A stretch of 64,000 nucleotides of DNA from Acidovorax radicis N35 (GTDB lineage Bacteria; Pseudomonadota; Gammaproteobacteria; Burkholderiales; Burkholderiaceae_C): contig NZ_AFBG01000021.1 of NCBI RefSeq assembly GCF_000204195.1, forward strand, positions 124,001 through 188,000. Direction: 5' to 3'. Below are positions 1 to 8,849 of the stretch, one piece after another. The notes below the pieces were generated by a model. The model had not been told where the DNA came from. It searched no databases and was given only the letters and a program-made list of their open reading frames with translations. The position numbers and the translations under genes are program-made. Numbering within the stretch: position 1 is the first letter of the stretch; each line of letters begins with the position of its first letter.

Positions 1-134
1 AGATGGGTGACTGCCTGCTGGGGGTCTCCAAGCGGTCAGCCCGGGCCGGGCGGCGCCTTTGGCGTGCGCAAAGCTTGCCGCTCCTACACTGCGCGCACCC
101 GTTGACCGCTTGCTGATCGCTGGAAGGAACCCGC

Positions 135-1196
135 ATGCACCCCCGCTGGCCCACCCGTTCGACCACCTGGATCACCCTCGGTCTGCTGGCCGGCCTGGCC
201 ACCGGTGCCGTGCACGCCCAGCCCGCCGATGCGCCCTGGCGCGAAACCTCGGCACCCGCCGAACAAGCGCTGGACGCCACGGCCTTTCAGGGCGTGGACG
301 CCGCACTGGCCACCCAGTTCACCGATGTGCAAAGCGCCGTGGTGGTGCTGCGCGGCCGGGTGGTGTACCGGTTCTATCGCGATGGGGAGCCTGACAAGCT
401 GCGCGATACGCAATCGGCCTCCAAGAGCGCGCTGTCGGCCTTGCTGGGTGCGGCCATCGCGCAGGGCCGGATCACCAGCGTGGACCAGCGTGTGGTGGAG
501 CTGGTGCCTGAGTGGGCGCCCCTCAACACCGACCCGCGCACCGCCACCATCACGCTGCGGCACCTACTGACACTGACGGCGGGATTTGCGCAGGACAGCG
601 GCCCGCGCACCCGCGCTGGCACCGCTGCGCCGTTGCCCGTGCGCGAGGCCTGGGCGCGGCCGCTGGCGGCAGACCCGGGCCAGGTTTTTTCCTATGACAA
701 CTCTGTCACGCCACTGCTGGTCACCGTGCTGGAAAAAACCACCGGCATGCCCCTGGCCGACTACGCGCGCCAGCAACTGGTGGGCCCGATGGGCTTGGCC
801 GAGCCAAGCTACCGGGACAGCATCGTGCACCTGCGCACGCTGGACATGGCCAAGCTCGGTCAGCTGTACCTGCAACGCGGCCAGTGGAACGGCAAGCCGC
901 TGGTGCCCGAAACGTTTGTGGACGCCTCGGTGCAGGCGCAGAACGCAGGAGGCCCGCTGGTGGGGTTGCACTATGGCTACCTGTGGTGGGTGGTGCCCGG
1001 CAAGGCGCCGCGCCCCACCTTCATGGCCAGTGGGTATGGCGGGCAGTTCATCTGGGTCTATCCGCCCCTGGACCTCGTCGTGGCCACCACGTCCGCCGTG
1101 TCATCCGACAGCCAGCAACGGGGCCACGCATTGCAGCTGATCCGCGGCCCGCTCTTTGCGGCGGCCCAGCGCCGCGTGGCGGGCGAGCCGAAATAG
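135..1196 (+). CDS. Secreted serine hydrolase, class C beta-lactamase fold
   Basis: Exported hydrolase of the beta-lactamase/penicillin-binding-protein-like family, probably an esterase or peptidase rather than a true beta-lactamase. A signal peptide (residues 1 to about 28, ending AHA-QP) precedes the domain. The catalytic tetrad SxxK is seen as SASK (94-97) and the second motif YxN as YDN (187-189). A glycine-rich stretch SGYGGQF near residue 298 stands where the third, HxG/KTG-like motif is expected. The start follows a good ribosome site (GGAAGGAA, 5 bases upstream). At 353 aa the length fits the family. The substrate cannot be read from sequence. The gene stands alone; the next gene is convergent. 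Confidence 0.85.
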   Translation: MHPRWPTRSTTWITLGLLAGLATGAVHAQPADAPWRETSAPAEQALDATAFQGVDAALATQFTDVQSAVVVLRGRVVYRFYRDGEPDKLRDTQSASKSALSALLGAAIAQGRITSVDQRVVELVPEWAPLNTDPRTATITLRHLLTLTAGFAQDSGPRTRAGTAAPLPVREAWARPLAADPGQVFSYDNSVTPLLVTVLEKTTGMPLADYARQQLVGPMGLAEPSYRDSIVHLRTLDMAKLGQLYLQRGQWNGKPLVPETFVDASVQAQNAGGPLVGLHYGYLWWVVPGKAPRPTFMASGYGGQFIWVYPPLDLVVATTSAVSSDSQQRGHALQLIRGPLFAAAQRRVAGEPK

Positions 1197-1235
1197 CCTT
1201 CGGCCCGGACTGCCCCAAAGAATTCGATTCTTTTT

Positions 1236-1284
1236 GCCCTTCAGCGCTTATCCATCCAGCGCAGGCAGCTATGCTTTTTGAAGC
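1236..1284 (+). repeat. Degenerate copy of the ~48 bp interspersed repeat
   Basis: Contains the repeat landmarks CAGCGCTTATCCA and GGCAGCTATG, but the second arm of the internal palindrome has decayed. It lies in the convergent gap between the serine hydrolase and the next gene. Confidence 0.5.
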
Positions 1285-1302
1285 GCCTGATAACAAACGT
1301 GC

Positions 1303-1878
1303 TCAGGGCTGTTTGCCCACAAACGCGACCGACAGCCCCTTGGCCGTCACGGTGATGGGCCCCGGCTGCAGGCCCAGGCCGTCGAACACGGCGGTGTCCT
1401 GCGGGCGCAGCTGGTGCAAGGTGACTTCGCGCAACGACTGTTCGGCGAGCACGGGCGCGTAGGCGTTGAGCAGTTCGGTGACGGTCGGCTTGAGGGACGG
1501 GAAATCCAGCCGCACCAGCCGGATCTGGTGGGCGCGCAGCGTGCGGTCGCTGGCTTCGTAGCGCAGCCCAAACTCCACATCAAAACTCCCGGCATGGCTG
1601 CGGCGCAATGCAGCACCCGCCGCGTCCACCACCATGGCCGCGCCCAGGCGATTGACCTCGGGCAGCAGGCGCAGGTTGGGCGCCTGCAGGGTAAGGTCGA
1701 ACAGGCCCTGCACCGGCACGCTGCGCGGGAACTTCGTGGCCACCATCTCCTGCAGCTGCGCGAGCGGCACGGTGTAGCTGGGCTGGGCCAGCGCGCCACG
1801 CCCCGCCAGCAGCAACGTGGCCCCGCCCAGGGCCAGGCCGCTGGAGGCGGTGGTCAGAAATCGTCGGCGATGCAGCAT
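1303..1878 (-). CDS. Exported DUF1439-like protein
   Basis: A 191-aa protein of unknown function with an N-terminal export signal (LHRRRFLTTASSG, twin-arginine-like RRR followed by a hydrophobic run, cleavage near ALA-QP at about residue 31). The rest resembles DUF1439 lipid-binding-like periplasmic proteins, predicted as a mixed alpha/beta fold with the motif FDLTLQAPNLRLLPEVNR. No lipobox cysteine is evident. The ATG at 1878 was chosen over an upstream start because AAGGAG lies 7 bases before it. An AraC regulator is divergent. The family call is from memory and only moderately sure. Confidence 0.65.
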   Translation of the reverse strand: MLHRRRFLTTASSGLALGGATLLLAGRGALAQPSYTVPLAQLQEMVATKFPRSVPVQGLFDLTLQAPNLRLLPEVNRLGAAMVVDAAGAALRRSHAGSFDVEFGLRYEASDRTLRAHQIRLVRLDFPSLKPTVTELLNAYAPVLAEQSLREVTLHQLRPQDTAVFDGLGLQPGPITVTAKGLSVAFVGKQP

Positions 1879-2026
1879 GCGTGCGCTCCTTGGGGCTGTT
1901 GTGGCAGTCGATGCAATGGTTGCCATCGTTGTGGTGATTGCGGTGTCGCGGATGCGGCGGCCGGGCAGTATGCGGGGCGGATGGGCCAGAACATGCTCCG
2001 GGCAGGCCGGCGCAATAATCGGCGCG

Positions 2027-2917
2027 ATGACGCCACCGCCCATCCATCGATGCCAGGTTTTTGCATCTCCCTGGCAAGGTGTGTACTGCACACACGCAGA
2101 AAGTTCCCGCCACTACGGCCGGCACTGGCATGCAGTCTACGGGCTGGGCCTGCTGGACGATGGCGCGCAAAGCTCCGCCAGCGGGCGCGGCCCGGTGGAT
2201 GCCTATGCGGGCGACCTCATCACCACCAATCCGGGCGAGGTGCACGATGGCCAGCCTCTGGGCAGTGCCTCGCGCCGCTGGCGCATGGTGTACCTGGAAC
2301 CGGCGGCGCTGCAGGCCCTGGCGGACAACGAGGCCCCTGGGGCGGGGGCCGACATCGCGCTCACCCGCCCCGTCATCCAGGACCCTGCCCTGGCCCGCGC
2401 CCTGCACACGCTCATCACGCGCGTGTTCCAGTGGAACGCCCTGCAAGAACAGCTGGTGCACGCCCCGCCGTCGGCCGATGCCGTGGACCGCCTGGCCTGC
2501 GAGGAATCGCTGGCCCTGACCTCTGCGCTGCTCCTGGAGCGCCACGCCAGCACGGCGGCACCGCCCACTTCGCGTGCCACCGCTGCCGCCGAGGTTGTGC
2601 AACAGGTGCGCGACTGGCTGGCCGATGCGCCACTGGCTCCGCCCTCGCTCGCACAGATGGCAGCCCTTGCCGGGCTCGGCCGCTACCAGCTGCTGCGGCG
2701 CTTTGCCGAGGCCTATGGGTTGCCGCCGCACGCCTGGCTGCTTCAGCAGCGGGCCGAGCGCAGCCGCCACCTCATCCGGCGCGGTGCCAGCCTGGCCGAT
2801 GCCGCGGCGGCCAGCGGCTTTGCGGACCAGAGCCACATGACCCGCATGTTTGCGCGGCAATTTGGCTTCACGCCCGGTGCATGGCAAAAGGCGCACCGCC
2901 GCCCCGGGGCGCAATAA
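2027..2917 (+). CDS. AraC family transcriptional regulator
   Basis: A 296-aa regulator with an N-terminal cupin-like sensing region (about 1-150, including GDLITTNPGEVHDG) and a C-terminal double helix-turn-helix DNA-binding domain (about 190-290). The second helix signature is ADAAAASGFADQSHMTRMFARQFGFTPG in outline, close to the AraC consensus. It lies 70 bp upstream of an EamA exporter on the same strand, a pairing often seen for AraC regulators that control small-molecule efflux. It is divergent from the DUF1439-like gene. ATG 2027 gives the expected start of the cupin domain; longer in-frame extensions run into low-quality sequence. Confidence 0.85.
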   Translation: MTPPPIHRCQVFASPWQGVYCTHAESSRHYGRHWHAVYGLGLLDDGAQSSASGRGPVDAYAGDLITTNPGEVHDGQPLGSASRRWRMVYLEPAALQALADNEAPGAGADIALTRPVIQDPALARALHTLITRVFQWNALQEQLVHAPPSADAVDRLACEESLALTSALLLERHASTAAPPTSRATAAAEVVQQVRDWLADAPLAPPSLAQMAALAGLGRYQLLRRFAEAYGLPPHAWLLQQRAERSRHLIRRGASLADAAAASGFADQSHMTRMFARQFGFTPGAWQKAHRRPGAQ

Positions 2918-2987
2918 CGTTCAAGACGCAGCGCGCGGGCCCCGGGAGACTGCCGGTTGATTCATCACTTCGGCAAGGTTTCCGCTC

Positions 2988-3893
2988 ATGTCAGATTCGC
3001 TCAAAGGCCAGCTGCTGTGCAGCCTGGGGATGGTGCTCGTGGGCAGCACGGTGGTGGCCAGCAAGGTCATCGGCCAGGACATCGAACCCTTTCTCGCCAC
3101 GGTGCTGCGGCACGCGCTGGCGCTGCCCGTGTTCTTTGCGCTGATGCGCTGGCGCGGCCAGCGGCTGCCGCGCGTGGGCCGGCGCGACGCGGTGCTGCTC
3201 ACGGTGCAGGCGGCAGCGGGGAGCGTGGGGTACTCGGTGTTGCTGATCCTGGGCGTCACCCTGGCCAGTGCGTCTGACGCGGGCATCGTGGCGGGCACGC
3301 TGCCGGCGGCGGCCGCGCTGTTCTCGGCCCTGCTGCTGGGCGAGCGGCCCGGCTTGCGCCTGGTGCTGGCCATCGGCCTGGCCACGGCAGGCGTGATGGC
3401 CGTGGCCTTTTCCCCCGACGCGGCTGGTGGCAGCAGCAACCCCACGCGGCTGGCAGGCATCGCGCTGGTGCTGGCCGCCGTGGCGTGCGAGGCGGTGTTC
3501 ATCCTGGCCAACAAGCGCCTGTCGCGGCCCCTGCCTGCGCTGGCGATGTCCACCCTCATGTCGGCGGGCGGGCTCTTGCTGTCGGCCCTGCCCGCCGTGT
3601 GGCTGGCGCGCGAGGGCTCGGGTTCTGCCTCGGCCTTCACCGCCCCGGCAATGGCGGGGGTGCTGTACTACGCGTGGGTGCCCACGGTGGGCGGATTTCT
3701 GCTGTGGTACGCGGGCAGCGCGCGCACCAGCGGCGTGCGCGCATCGCTGGCCACCGTGTGGCTGCCGGTGTCGGCGCTGGCGCTGTCGGCCGGCGTGCTG
3801 GGCGAAGCCATCCGCCTCTGGCAGTGGGCCGGGCTGGGCTGCGTGCTGGCAGGGATGGTGCTGGCGGCCACCGCCCCCCGAGAGCGGCCATGA
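2988..3893 (+). CDS. EamA/DMT family transporter
   Basis: Integral inner-membrane protein of 301 aa with about ten hydrophobic segments and the two-fold EamA repeat (first around 8-140, second around 155-295). It belongs to the drug/metabolite transporter superfamily. Recognisable features are GSTVVASKVIGQDIEPF near the N terminus and the second-repeat start GIALVLAAVACEAVF. Substrate unknown; relatives export amino acids or metabolites. It follows the AraC regulator, its probable controller. Confidence 0.85.
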   Translation: MSDSLKGQLLCSLGMVLVGSTVVASKVIGQDIEPFLATVLRHALALPVFFALMRWRGQRLPRVGRRDAVLLTVQAAAGSVGYSVLLILGVTLASASDAGIVAGTLPAAAALFSALLLGERPGLRLVLAIGLATAGVMAVAFSPDAAGGSSNPTRLAGIALVLAAVACEAVFILANKRLSRPLPALAMSTLMSAGGLLLSALPAVWLAREGSGSASAFTAPAMAGVLYYAWVPTVGGFLLWYAGSARTSGVRASLATVWLPVSALALSAGVLGEAIRLWQWAGLGCVLAGMVLAATAPRERP

Positions 3894-3967
3894 CGGGAGG
3901 CCACAACGCCCTGTGCGGGCCCGCCAGAGGCTGTTGATCCGCCGCGCCCTTAGAGGAAGAAAAGAGG

Positions 3968-4219
3968 CTACCGCCCCACCACCGACCAGCCTGCTTTCTG
4001 GTTGTCCTTGTCGTTTTCATATTCCCACGCCGTGCCGCAGCGGTCGCACACATAGCGGGTGATGGTGACGGAGCCCGTCTCGCGGTCTTCCTTGCGGTTG
4101 CCGCGCTGCACCAGCTCGGCGTGGCCCGGCGCCTTGCGCCAGTTGCGCTGAATGCCCTGGCAGGGCTCGCACAGCGCCATGGGTTTGAGTTCGTTCTGTC
4201 GGGCCAGGTCTTTGGTCAT
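3968..4219 (-). CDS. Small zinc-ribbon protein
   Basis: An 83-aa soluble protein with two CxxC pairs (CEPC around residues 17-20 and CDRC around 58-61), which predicts a zinc ribbon. The aromatic segment GTAWEYEND follows the second pair. No catalytic motif is visible. It is conserved-looking but of unknown function. Translation starts MTKDLARQNELKP. Confidence 0.6.
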   Translation of the reverse strand: MTKDLARQNELKPMALCEPCQGIQRNWRKAPGHAELVQRGNRKEDRETGSVTITRYVCDRCGTAWEYENDKDNQKAGWSVVGR

Positions 4220-4330
4220 GGGGTGTCAGCCGTCGTGGGCCGGTGTGGGTGGGTTTGTCTGCTGCGGGGCGGCTACTGTAAGGCACCTGCGGAGGCAAAG
4301 ACACAGCACGGCGGCTGAATTTGAAGCCGA

Positions 4331-4377
4331 ATTGGCCTCCAGCGCTTGATGGGTAAGCGCAATCAGCTATCAAATAT
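4331..4377 (+). repeat. Interspersed ~48 bp repeat, copy
   Basis: Begins AATTGGCCTCCAGCGCTT, has the returning palindrome arm TAAGCGC, and ends CAGCTATCAAATAT. Same orientation as the other copies in the window. It lies between two minus-strand genes, next to a MITE-like element. Confidence 0.85.
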
Positions 4378-4390
4378 GGAGCTATCCCTT

Positions 4391-4479
4391 AGAACCTGTT
4401 CAAGATCTTGTCGGGGTGGCACAAGTACCTTGCCCGAAGGGTTGGAGTGAAATCCCCGAAAAGATTTTGAACAGGCTCT
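4391..4479. mobile_element. Short MITE-like element with terminal inverted repeats
   Basis: An 89-bp element whose ends, AGAACCTGTTCAAGATCTT and AAGATTTTGAACAGGCTCT, are imperfect inverted repeats. Its interior (GGTTGGAGTGAAATC, GGCACAAGTACCTTGCC) is shared in inverted orientation with the 270-bp element at 5986-6255. It has no coding capacity. Its right end touches the stop codon of the GNAT gene, so the element probably supplies that gene's transcript end. Confidence 0.7.
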
Positions 4480-4964
4480 CAGCCCAACACCAGCGCCTTG
4501 GCCATGCGCGCATTGCGCAGCACCACGCCCGCGCGCTGCACCTGCTGGCGCTCTTCCACCACAAAGCCCTGCGCGGCAAAAAAAGGCTCGGCGGTCAGGC
4601 TCACGTGGGCGTGCAAGTGGGTGATGCCGCGCTGCGCCGCCTGCGTGTGGATGTGTGCCATCAGCGCACGGGCCACGCCCTGGCCTGCAAACGCCGGGCC
4701 CACAAAAAACATGTCGATGGTGCCGCTGGCCTGCAAATCGGCAAACCCGGCAATGGCGCCACCGCCCTGCGCCTGCGCGATGAAGGGCTGGTTGGCCTGC
4801 ATGCGCCCGGCCCACTGCGCGGCGTCATGGTGCGGCGGCGCCCAGGCAGCGAGTTGTTCGGCGGTGTAGTCCTTGCAGGCCAGGCCATGCACCGAAGCGT
4901 GGAAAACGGCGCGCAAGGCGGGTTCGTCGCCAGAGCGAAAGTTGCGGATGTGGATGGACGGCAT
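4479..4964 (-). CDS. GNAT family N-acetyltransferase
   Basis: A 161-aa acetyl-CoA-dependent N-acyltransferase. It begins MPSIHIRNFRSGDEPALRAV, the typical GNAT strand-helix start. The acetyl-CoA-binding loop is seen as VGPAFAGQGVARALM (motif A, Q/R-x-x-G-x-G/A). The ending EPFFAAQGFVVEERQQV is the usual motif B region, with the G-F step. The ATG at 4964 was preferred to an upstream start that would add a hydrophobic but unrelated 19-residue extension. Substrate unknown. A RIO kinase gene lies upstream on the same strand. Confidence 0.85.
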   Translation of the reverse strand: MPSIHIRNFRSGDEPALRAVFHASVHGLACKDYTAEQLAAWAPPHHDAAQWAGRMQANQPFIAQAQGGGAIAGFADLQASGTIDMFFVGPAFAGQGVARALMAHIHTQAAQRGITHLHAHVSLTAEPFFAAQGFVVEERQQVQRAGVVLRNARMAKALVLG

Positions 4965-5068
4965 GGCGAGCAAGCTGCAGAGAAAAAGGGGCGCGATTGT
5001 GCCGCAAGGCCTTGGCGCCACCCTGCCACCTGCGCATCTCCCGCACGCGGCGGGCTGGACGAGAGGCG

Positions 5069-5944
5069 TCAGCCCGCCGCCATGCGCAGCCTGCGCGCCG
5101 CGTCTTCGTCGCGCGCGTCGTCGATCTCGCGCAGCACGGCCTGCATGTCCACATCGACGTGCTGCGGCGCGTAGCGGCCGGTCAACGGGGTCTCGTTGCT
5201 CAGCAGCCCGCTCTGGTACAGGCTCCAGATTTCGGGGCCATATTGGGTGGTGCGCAGCTCGGGCGCGAACTGGCCGAAGAAATCGCGCAGGTTGGCCACG
5301 TCGCGCAGCAGCATGCGCTGGGCGTGGTTGTTGCCCGCAGCGTCCACGGCCTGGGGCAGGTCGATGATGACGGGGCCGTCGGCGCCGGGTTCACCCTCGG
5401 CGCCGGGCAAGTGCGCCAGCAAGATGTTGAATTCCGACAGGTCGCCGTGCACGACGCCCGCACACAGCATGCGCACCACCTCGGCCACCAGCGTGGCGTG
5501 GTGGGTGCGCGCGTCTTCGGGCGTGAAGCTCACATCGTTCAGGCGCGGGGCGGCATCGCCGTGGGCGTCGGTCACCAGCTCCATAAGCAGCACGCCGTCG
5601 TGAAAGTTGTAGGGCTGCGGCACGCGCACGCCCGCAGCGGCCAGGCGATAGAGCGCATCGACCTCGGCGCTTTGCCACGCGGCCTCTTGTTCTTGCCGGC
5701 CAAACTTGCTGCCCTTGGCCATGGCGCGGGCCGAGCGAGAGTTCTTGACCTTGCGGTTCTCGGTGTAATCCACCGCCTGCCGAAAGCTGCGGTTGTTGGC
5801 CTCTTTGTAGATCTTGGCGCAGCGCGTTTCATCACCACAGCGCACCACGTAGACCATGGCCTCCTTGCCACTCATGAGTTGTCGGACCACGGTGTCGATC
5901 AGGCCTTCCTCAATGAGGGACTGCAGGCGGGGGGGAGCTTTCAT
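5069..5944 (-). CDS. RIO1-like protein kinase (PA4780 family)
   Basis: A 291-aa atypical Ser/Thr kinase of the RIO family. The ATP-binding loop is SGKEAMVYVV (25-34), the catalytic lysine is in CAKIYK (K44), the catalytic loop is HGDLSEFN (167-174), and the metal-binding site is IIDLPQA (194-200). In RIO kinases the DFG motif is replaced by this IDxPQ form. The bacterial family is often found near the ribosome or stress genes, but its target is not known. Start ATG 5944 (MKAPPRLQSL). A 270-bp MITE-like element lies just upstream, within about 40 bp of the start. Confidence 0.9.
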   Translation of the reverse strand: MKAPPRLQSLIEEGLIDTVVRQLMSGKEAMVYVVRCGDETRCAKIYKEANNRSFRQAVDYTENRKVKNSRSARAMAKGSKFGRQEQEAAWQSAEVDALYRLAAAGVRVPQPYNFHDGVLLMELVTDAHGDAAPRLNDVSFTPEDARTHHATLVAEVVRMLCAGVVHGDLSEFNILLAHLPGAEGEPGADGPVIIDLPQAVDAAGNNHAQRMLLRDVANLRDFFGQFAPELRTTQYGPEIWSLYQSGLLSNETPLTGRYAPQHVDVDMQAVLREIDDARDEDAARRLRMAAG

Positions 5945-5985
5945 CGGGGCTGTGCGGTAGAGGGGAACCGCCCATTGTCGCTGTA

Positions 5986-6255
5986 AGAGCCTGTTCAAAG
6001 TCTTTTTGGAGATCGCATTGGAGTGCAATCGGGATGAGTGGAAGCTTCGGATGTGCCGCATGGGCTCGTGCCCATGCAAGCAGCCGAGGCTTCCAATCGC
6101 CCGATTTCACTCCAACCCTGCGGGCAAGTGCCTTGCCGGGCGGTCTGCGGCGTTGCGGCGCTTGTGGATAGCGGGGCTATCCACTGCACCCCGCGCCTTG
6201 CATCCCATCCCGGCAAGGTACTTGTGCGACTCCAAAAAGACTTTGAACAAGCTCT
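5986..6255. mobile_element. MITE-like element with 26-bp terminal inverted repeats
   Basis: A 270-bp non-coding element. Its left end starts AGAGCCTGTTCAAAGTC and its right end closes GACTTTGAACAAGCTCT; the outer 26 bases match as an inverted repeat with one mismatch. The interior has further nested inverted repeats (GGAAGCTTCGG with CCGAGGCTTCC; GATAGC with GCTATC) and the block TTTCACTCCAACCC also found in the 89-bp element at 4391. No transposase is present, so it would have to move in trans. With 6256-6479 it fills the 535-bp gap before the next gene; I see nothing else in that remainder. Confidence 0.75.
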
Positions 6256-6479
6256 GAGGCCGTTGCGGGGCTTTCGGCGGCCGCCAGCGAGACCAAGGCC
6301 GCCGAGGCGCTGAACGACAATCCGACACGGCCCGTGGATGCCTGTTGCGCCTGGGCCCGGCCCCTTTCACACGGCCATCCGCCTGCCGTACAGACCGCAG
6401 CACTTCACGGACCGCTGCTGCGTCCCCCCAAACACCCATCGCCCGCCTTCGCGCCGCGAAAACCCAGGAGACTTCCCCC

Positions 6480-7334
6480 ATGCCCTTTACCACTGCGCAC
6501 CCAGCCCCTGCCCTGCGCTCTGCTTCGTTGGCGGGCCTGCTGGTCTCGTGCGCCCTGGCTGCGCAGCCAGCGGCGGCTGCCGGGTTCCGCCAGGGTGCCT
6601 ATGCAGACTCGCTCGGCGGCACGGCGGCGGTGTGCGTGACCTCGCAGCACATGGCCAACCTGACAGCCACCGCCTGGAAACAGTCCATGCAGCAGCGCGG
6701 GATGGACTGCACGGTCAGCGAGTCCACCCGCCCCCTGCCCGGCCACGAGACCTGGAAAGCCAGTTGCATCGCCAAGGCCCCGGGCGCGAGCGCAGGTGCC
6801 ACCGCAGCGCACCTGTACCAGTTCACCGTGCATGCCGACGGCGAGCAGCTCATCATCGACAGCGGCATGAAGACCTCTGCGGGACAGCAGGTGATGAAGA
6901 ATGCTTTTTCTGGCACCTACCAGGGTGCCTGCGCGCCCGGCACCCCGCCCCTGGACGTGTGGGCCTACCTGGACGGCACGTACGGGATGGGGACGCCCGC
7001 GCAGAGCGAGGCACGCAAGGCGGTGGCCACCGACCTCATCCGCTGCGCCAACGTGTTCAACGGCCTTTCGCTCAGCGTCGCAAAACCACGGCAGGAAGGC
7101 ATGCGCGCTGCTGCGGCCGCGGTGATGGCAGCAGCGGTGGAGCTGCACCCGGGCGAGGGCGACTTCCACCTGGACGCGCTCAAGAAGTCGGCACCCGAGG
7201 TGTCGGCCGAGCTGGTCGGGACGTCGGCAGAGAGGAAGTTTGCGCTGTACCAGTCCTGCAGCCCGTATCTGGAGCCGGACGGCATCGCCAAGGCCGTGCA
7301 AAGCCGCGCGGCAGCGGGCGCCACCCCACGCTAG
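6480..7334 (+). CDS. Secreted protein of unknown function
   Basis: A 284-aa protein I do not recognise. A signal peptide (about 1-33) ends in the alanine-rich QPAAAA before GFRQGAYADS. The mature part has six cysteines spaced through the sequence (VCVTS, DCTVS, SCIAK, ACAPG, RCANV, SCSPY), so disulfides in the periplasm are likely. The middle is beta-rich and the C-terminal third helical (EGMRAAAAAVMAAAVEL). The start was chosen for CCAGGAG 9 bases upstream and for the complete signal peptide. A second small secreted gene is convergent. Confidence 0.65.
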   Translation: MPFTTAHPAPALRSASLAGLLVSCALAAQPAAAAGFRQGAYADSLGGTAAVCVTSQHMANLTATAWKQSMQQRGMDCTVSESTRPLPGHETWKASCIAKAPGASAGATAAHLYQFTVHADGEQLIIDSGMKTSAGQQVMKNAFSGTYQGACAPGTPPLDVWAYLDGTYGMGTPAQSEARKAVATDLIRCANVFNGLSLSVAKPRQEGMRAAAAAVMAAAVELHPGEGDFHLDALKKSAPEVSAELVGTSAERKFALYQSCSPYLEPDGIAKAVQSRAAAGATPR

Positions 7335-7397
7335 AACGGCGATTCGTTCACGGCTGCCGCATGCCGGTTCAGCCGCCTGACGGTGCCCACACGCACG

Positions 7398-7433
7398 AAC
7401 GCCCCGCACCCCGCGAAGTGGTGCCGGGGCGTT
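7398..7433. terminator. Possible bidirectional terminator hairpin
   Basis: AACGCCCCG-CACC and GGTG-CCGGGGCGTT form a near-perfect stem with a short loop and one bulge, in the gap between two convergent genes. There is no strong T-run, so the role is tentative. Confidence 0.45.
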
Positions 7434-7463
7434 GGCTGGGCCATGGTGACCGAACGGGTCTTC

Positions 7464-7880
7464 TTATTTGTCCAGCTCGGCGGCCAGCATGTCCCAGCTG
7501 GGGTAGGAGCTTTCGTCCAGGGTGATCGCACCCTTGCCTGCGGCAAACTTGAAAGCGGTGGTGCCCGTGCGGGCAAATTCCAGCGTCTTGAGTTTGCACA
7601 CTGCGGCCTTGGAAGGGGCATCGTTGCAGTAGCGCGGCGCGTTGTCGACGATGGTGCCGGCCGCGTAGCGCACCTGGCGCAGGTGGTCCACGGTCTGAAA
7701 GCTGTCCTGCTTCACGTCCATCTTCACATCGCAGCCGCACGACTGCTTGAGGGTGCCGGCGGCAGCCTTCAAGGCCGGGGTCACCTCAGCGGCAAAAAAG
7801 TCGCGCTCGGCCTTGCCCGCGTGGGCCAAAGATGCGGCGACAAGGCTCAGGGATGCAATCACCAGCGTGTGTTTTTTCAT
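7464..7880 (-). CDS. Small periplasmic protein, unknown function
   Basis: A 138-aa protein with a clear signal peptide (MKKHTLVIASLSLVAASLAHA, cleavage after residue 21). The mature part has CGC (SCGCDVKMD) and two later cysteines (RYCND, VCKLK), suggesting disulfide bonds. No known domain is recognised. AAGGA precedes the ATG by 4-5 bases. It is convergent with the secreted protein at 6480-7334; whether the two are functionally linked is not shown. Confidence 0.7.
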   Translation of the reverse strand: MKKHTLVIASLSLVAASLAHAGKAERDFFAAEVTPALKAAAGTLKQSCGCDVKMDVKQDSFQTVDHLRQVRYAAGTIVDNAPRYCNDAPSKAAVCKLKTLEFARTGTTAFKFAAGKGAITLDESSYPSWDMLAAELDK

Positions 7881-8063
7881 AGTTCCTTAAAGAGATGGGC
7901 TCCAGAAATACGGGCCCTTGCTCCTCCCTCGCAAGTGGCCCGCGCCGCCATGGGCGGCTGGAGCGCCGCGGATTGTGCAGCGTGCCGGGCCCCGCAGCTG
8001 TAACCATGCGCTAACGGCGCGATGCCTTTTTCGCAACAGGTCATGCAAGCCCTGCGGGCTGCC

Positions 8064-8849
8064 TTACCCGGCCCCGCCTATGGATGCGTTGCGCAGCGCC
8101 TGGTGTGCCTCGCCGGCCCAATCGGGCGGCAGCTGGTGCTTCGCCTGCAGGTAGTGGTGGGTGAACACGTCTAGATACGCCTCCAGCGTCTGCGCGGCCT
8201 GCAGCTCGCCCGCCAGCGCGAGGCACAGCGCGCCCACCTCGGAGGTGCAGAAGTGGTCCGTGCGTGTGGAGCGGCGCAGGTGGTAGCGCGAGAGCTGCTC
8301 GGGCTGCAGACTCAGAACCGGAAAGCGGTCCAGGTAAGGGCTTTTGCGGAACATCTTGCGCGCCTCGGGCCAGGTGGCGTCGAGCAGCACAAACAGCGGG
8401 CGCTTGCCGTCCGATGGTGCTCCCAACCCTATCTGCGTGACCACCCGCTCGGGCGCCACGAACTCGCCGGGGAACACCACATATGGCTGCCACTGCGGGT
8501 CGGCCAGCAGCGCCAGCAGGCCGGGGTGCACCTCGGTGCGCGCCCAGCCGAAGGCATGGGTGTCGGCCACCACGTCGGCGATCAGCCAGCCGGTGTTGCT
8601 GGGCTTGAGCGGCTCGATGTCGGCCATCAGCAGACACATGCCCGCGCGCGTGGGCAGCACGGGGCGCAGCGCGCAGATGCAGTGGCTGGGCACCAGGCGG
8701 CAGCCCGCGCAGCGCTCGCCCTTGGGACCGCCCCGGGCCAGAAAGGGCTTGGCGCTGCGGGCCAGGCGCTCAGTGCGCAGGCGCGAAACAGCGTGCGGTG
8801 TGGCGGGGGTGGCCACCCCAGTCGCCGAGGGGTCCACGGGCTGCGTCAC
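8064..8849 (-). CDS. tapT: DTW domain tRNA-uridine aminocarboxypropyltransferase
   Basis: Transfers the 3-amino-3-carboxypropyl group of S-adenosylmethionine to U47 of tRNA, as the E. coli YfiP/TapT family does. Visible family marks are the N-terminal zinc-binding cysteines RCAGCRLVPSHCICALRP, the DxTW signature DATWPEARKM and the downstream LRRS segment. The GTG at 8849 was chosen because it overlaps the stop codon of the upstream methyltransferase gene as GTGA, a pattern of translational coupling. That gives 261 aa. An ATG 57 bases further upstream exists but lies inside the upstream gene. The two genes form an operon. Confidence 0.85.
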   Translation of the reverse strand: MTQPVDPSATGVATPATPHAVSRLRTERLARSAKPFLARGGPKGERCAGCRLVPSHCICALRPVLPTRAGMCLLMADIEPLKPSNTGWLIADVVADTHAFGWARTEVHPGLLALLADPQWQPYVVFPGEFVAPERVVTQIGLGAPSDGKRPLFVLLDATWPEARKMFRKSPYLDRFPVLSLQPEQLSRYHLRRSTRTDHFCTSEVGALCLALAGELQAAQTLEAYLDVFTHHYLQAKHQLPPDWAGEAHQALRNASIGGAG

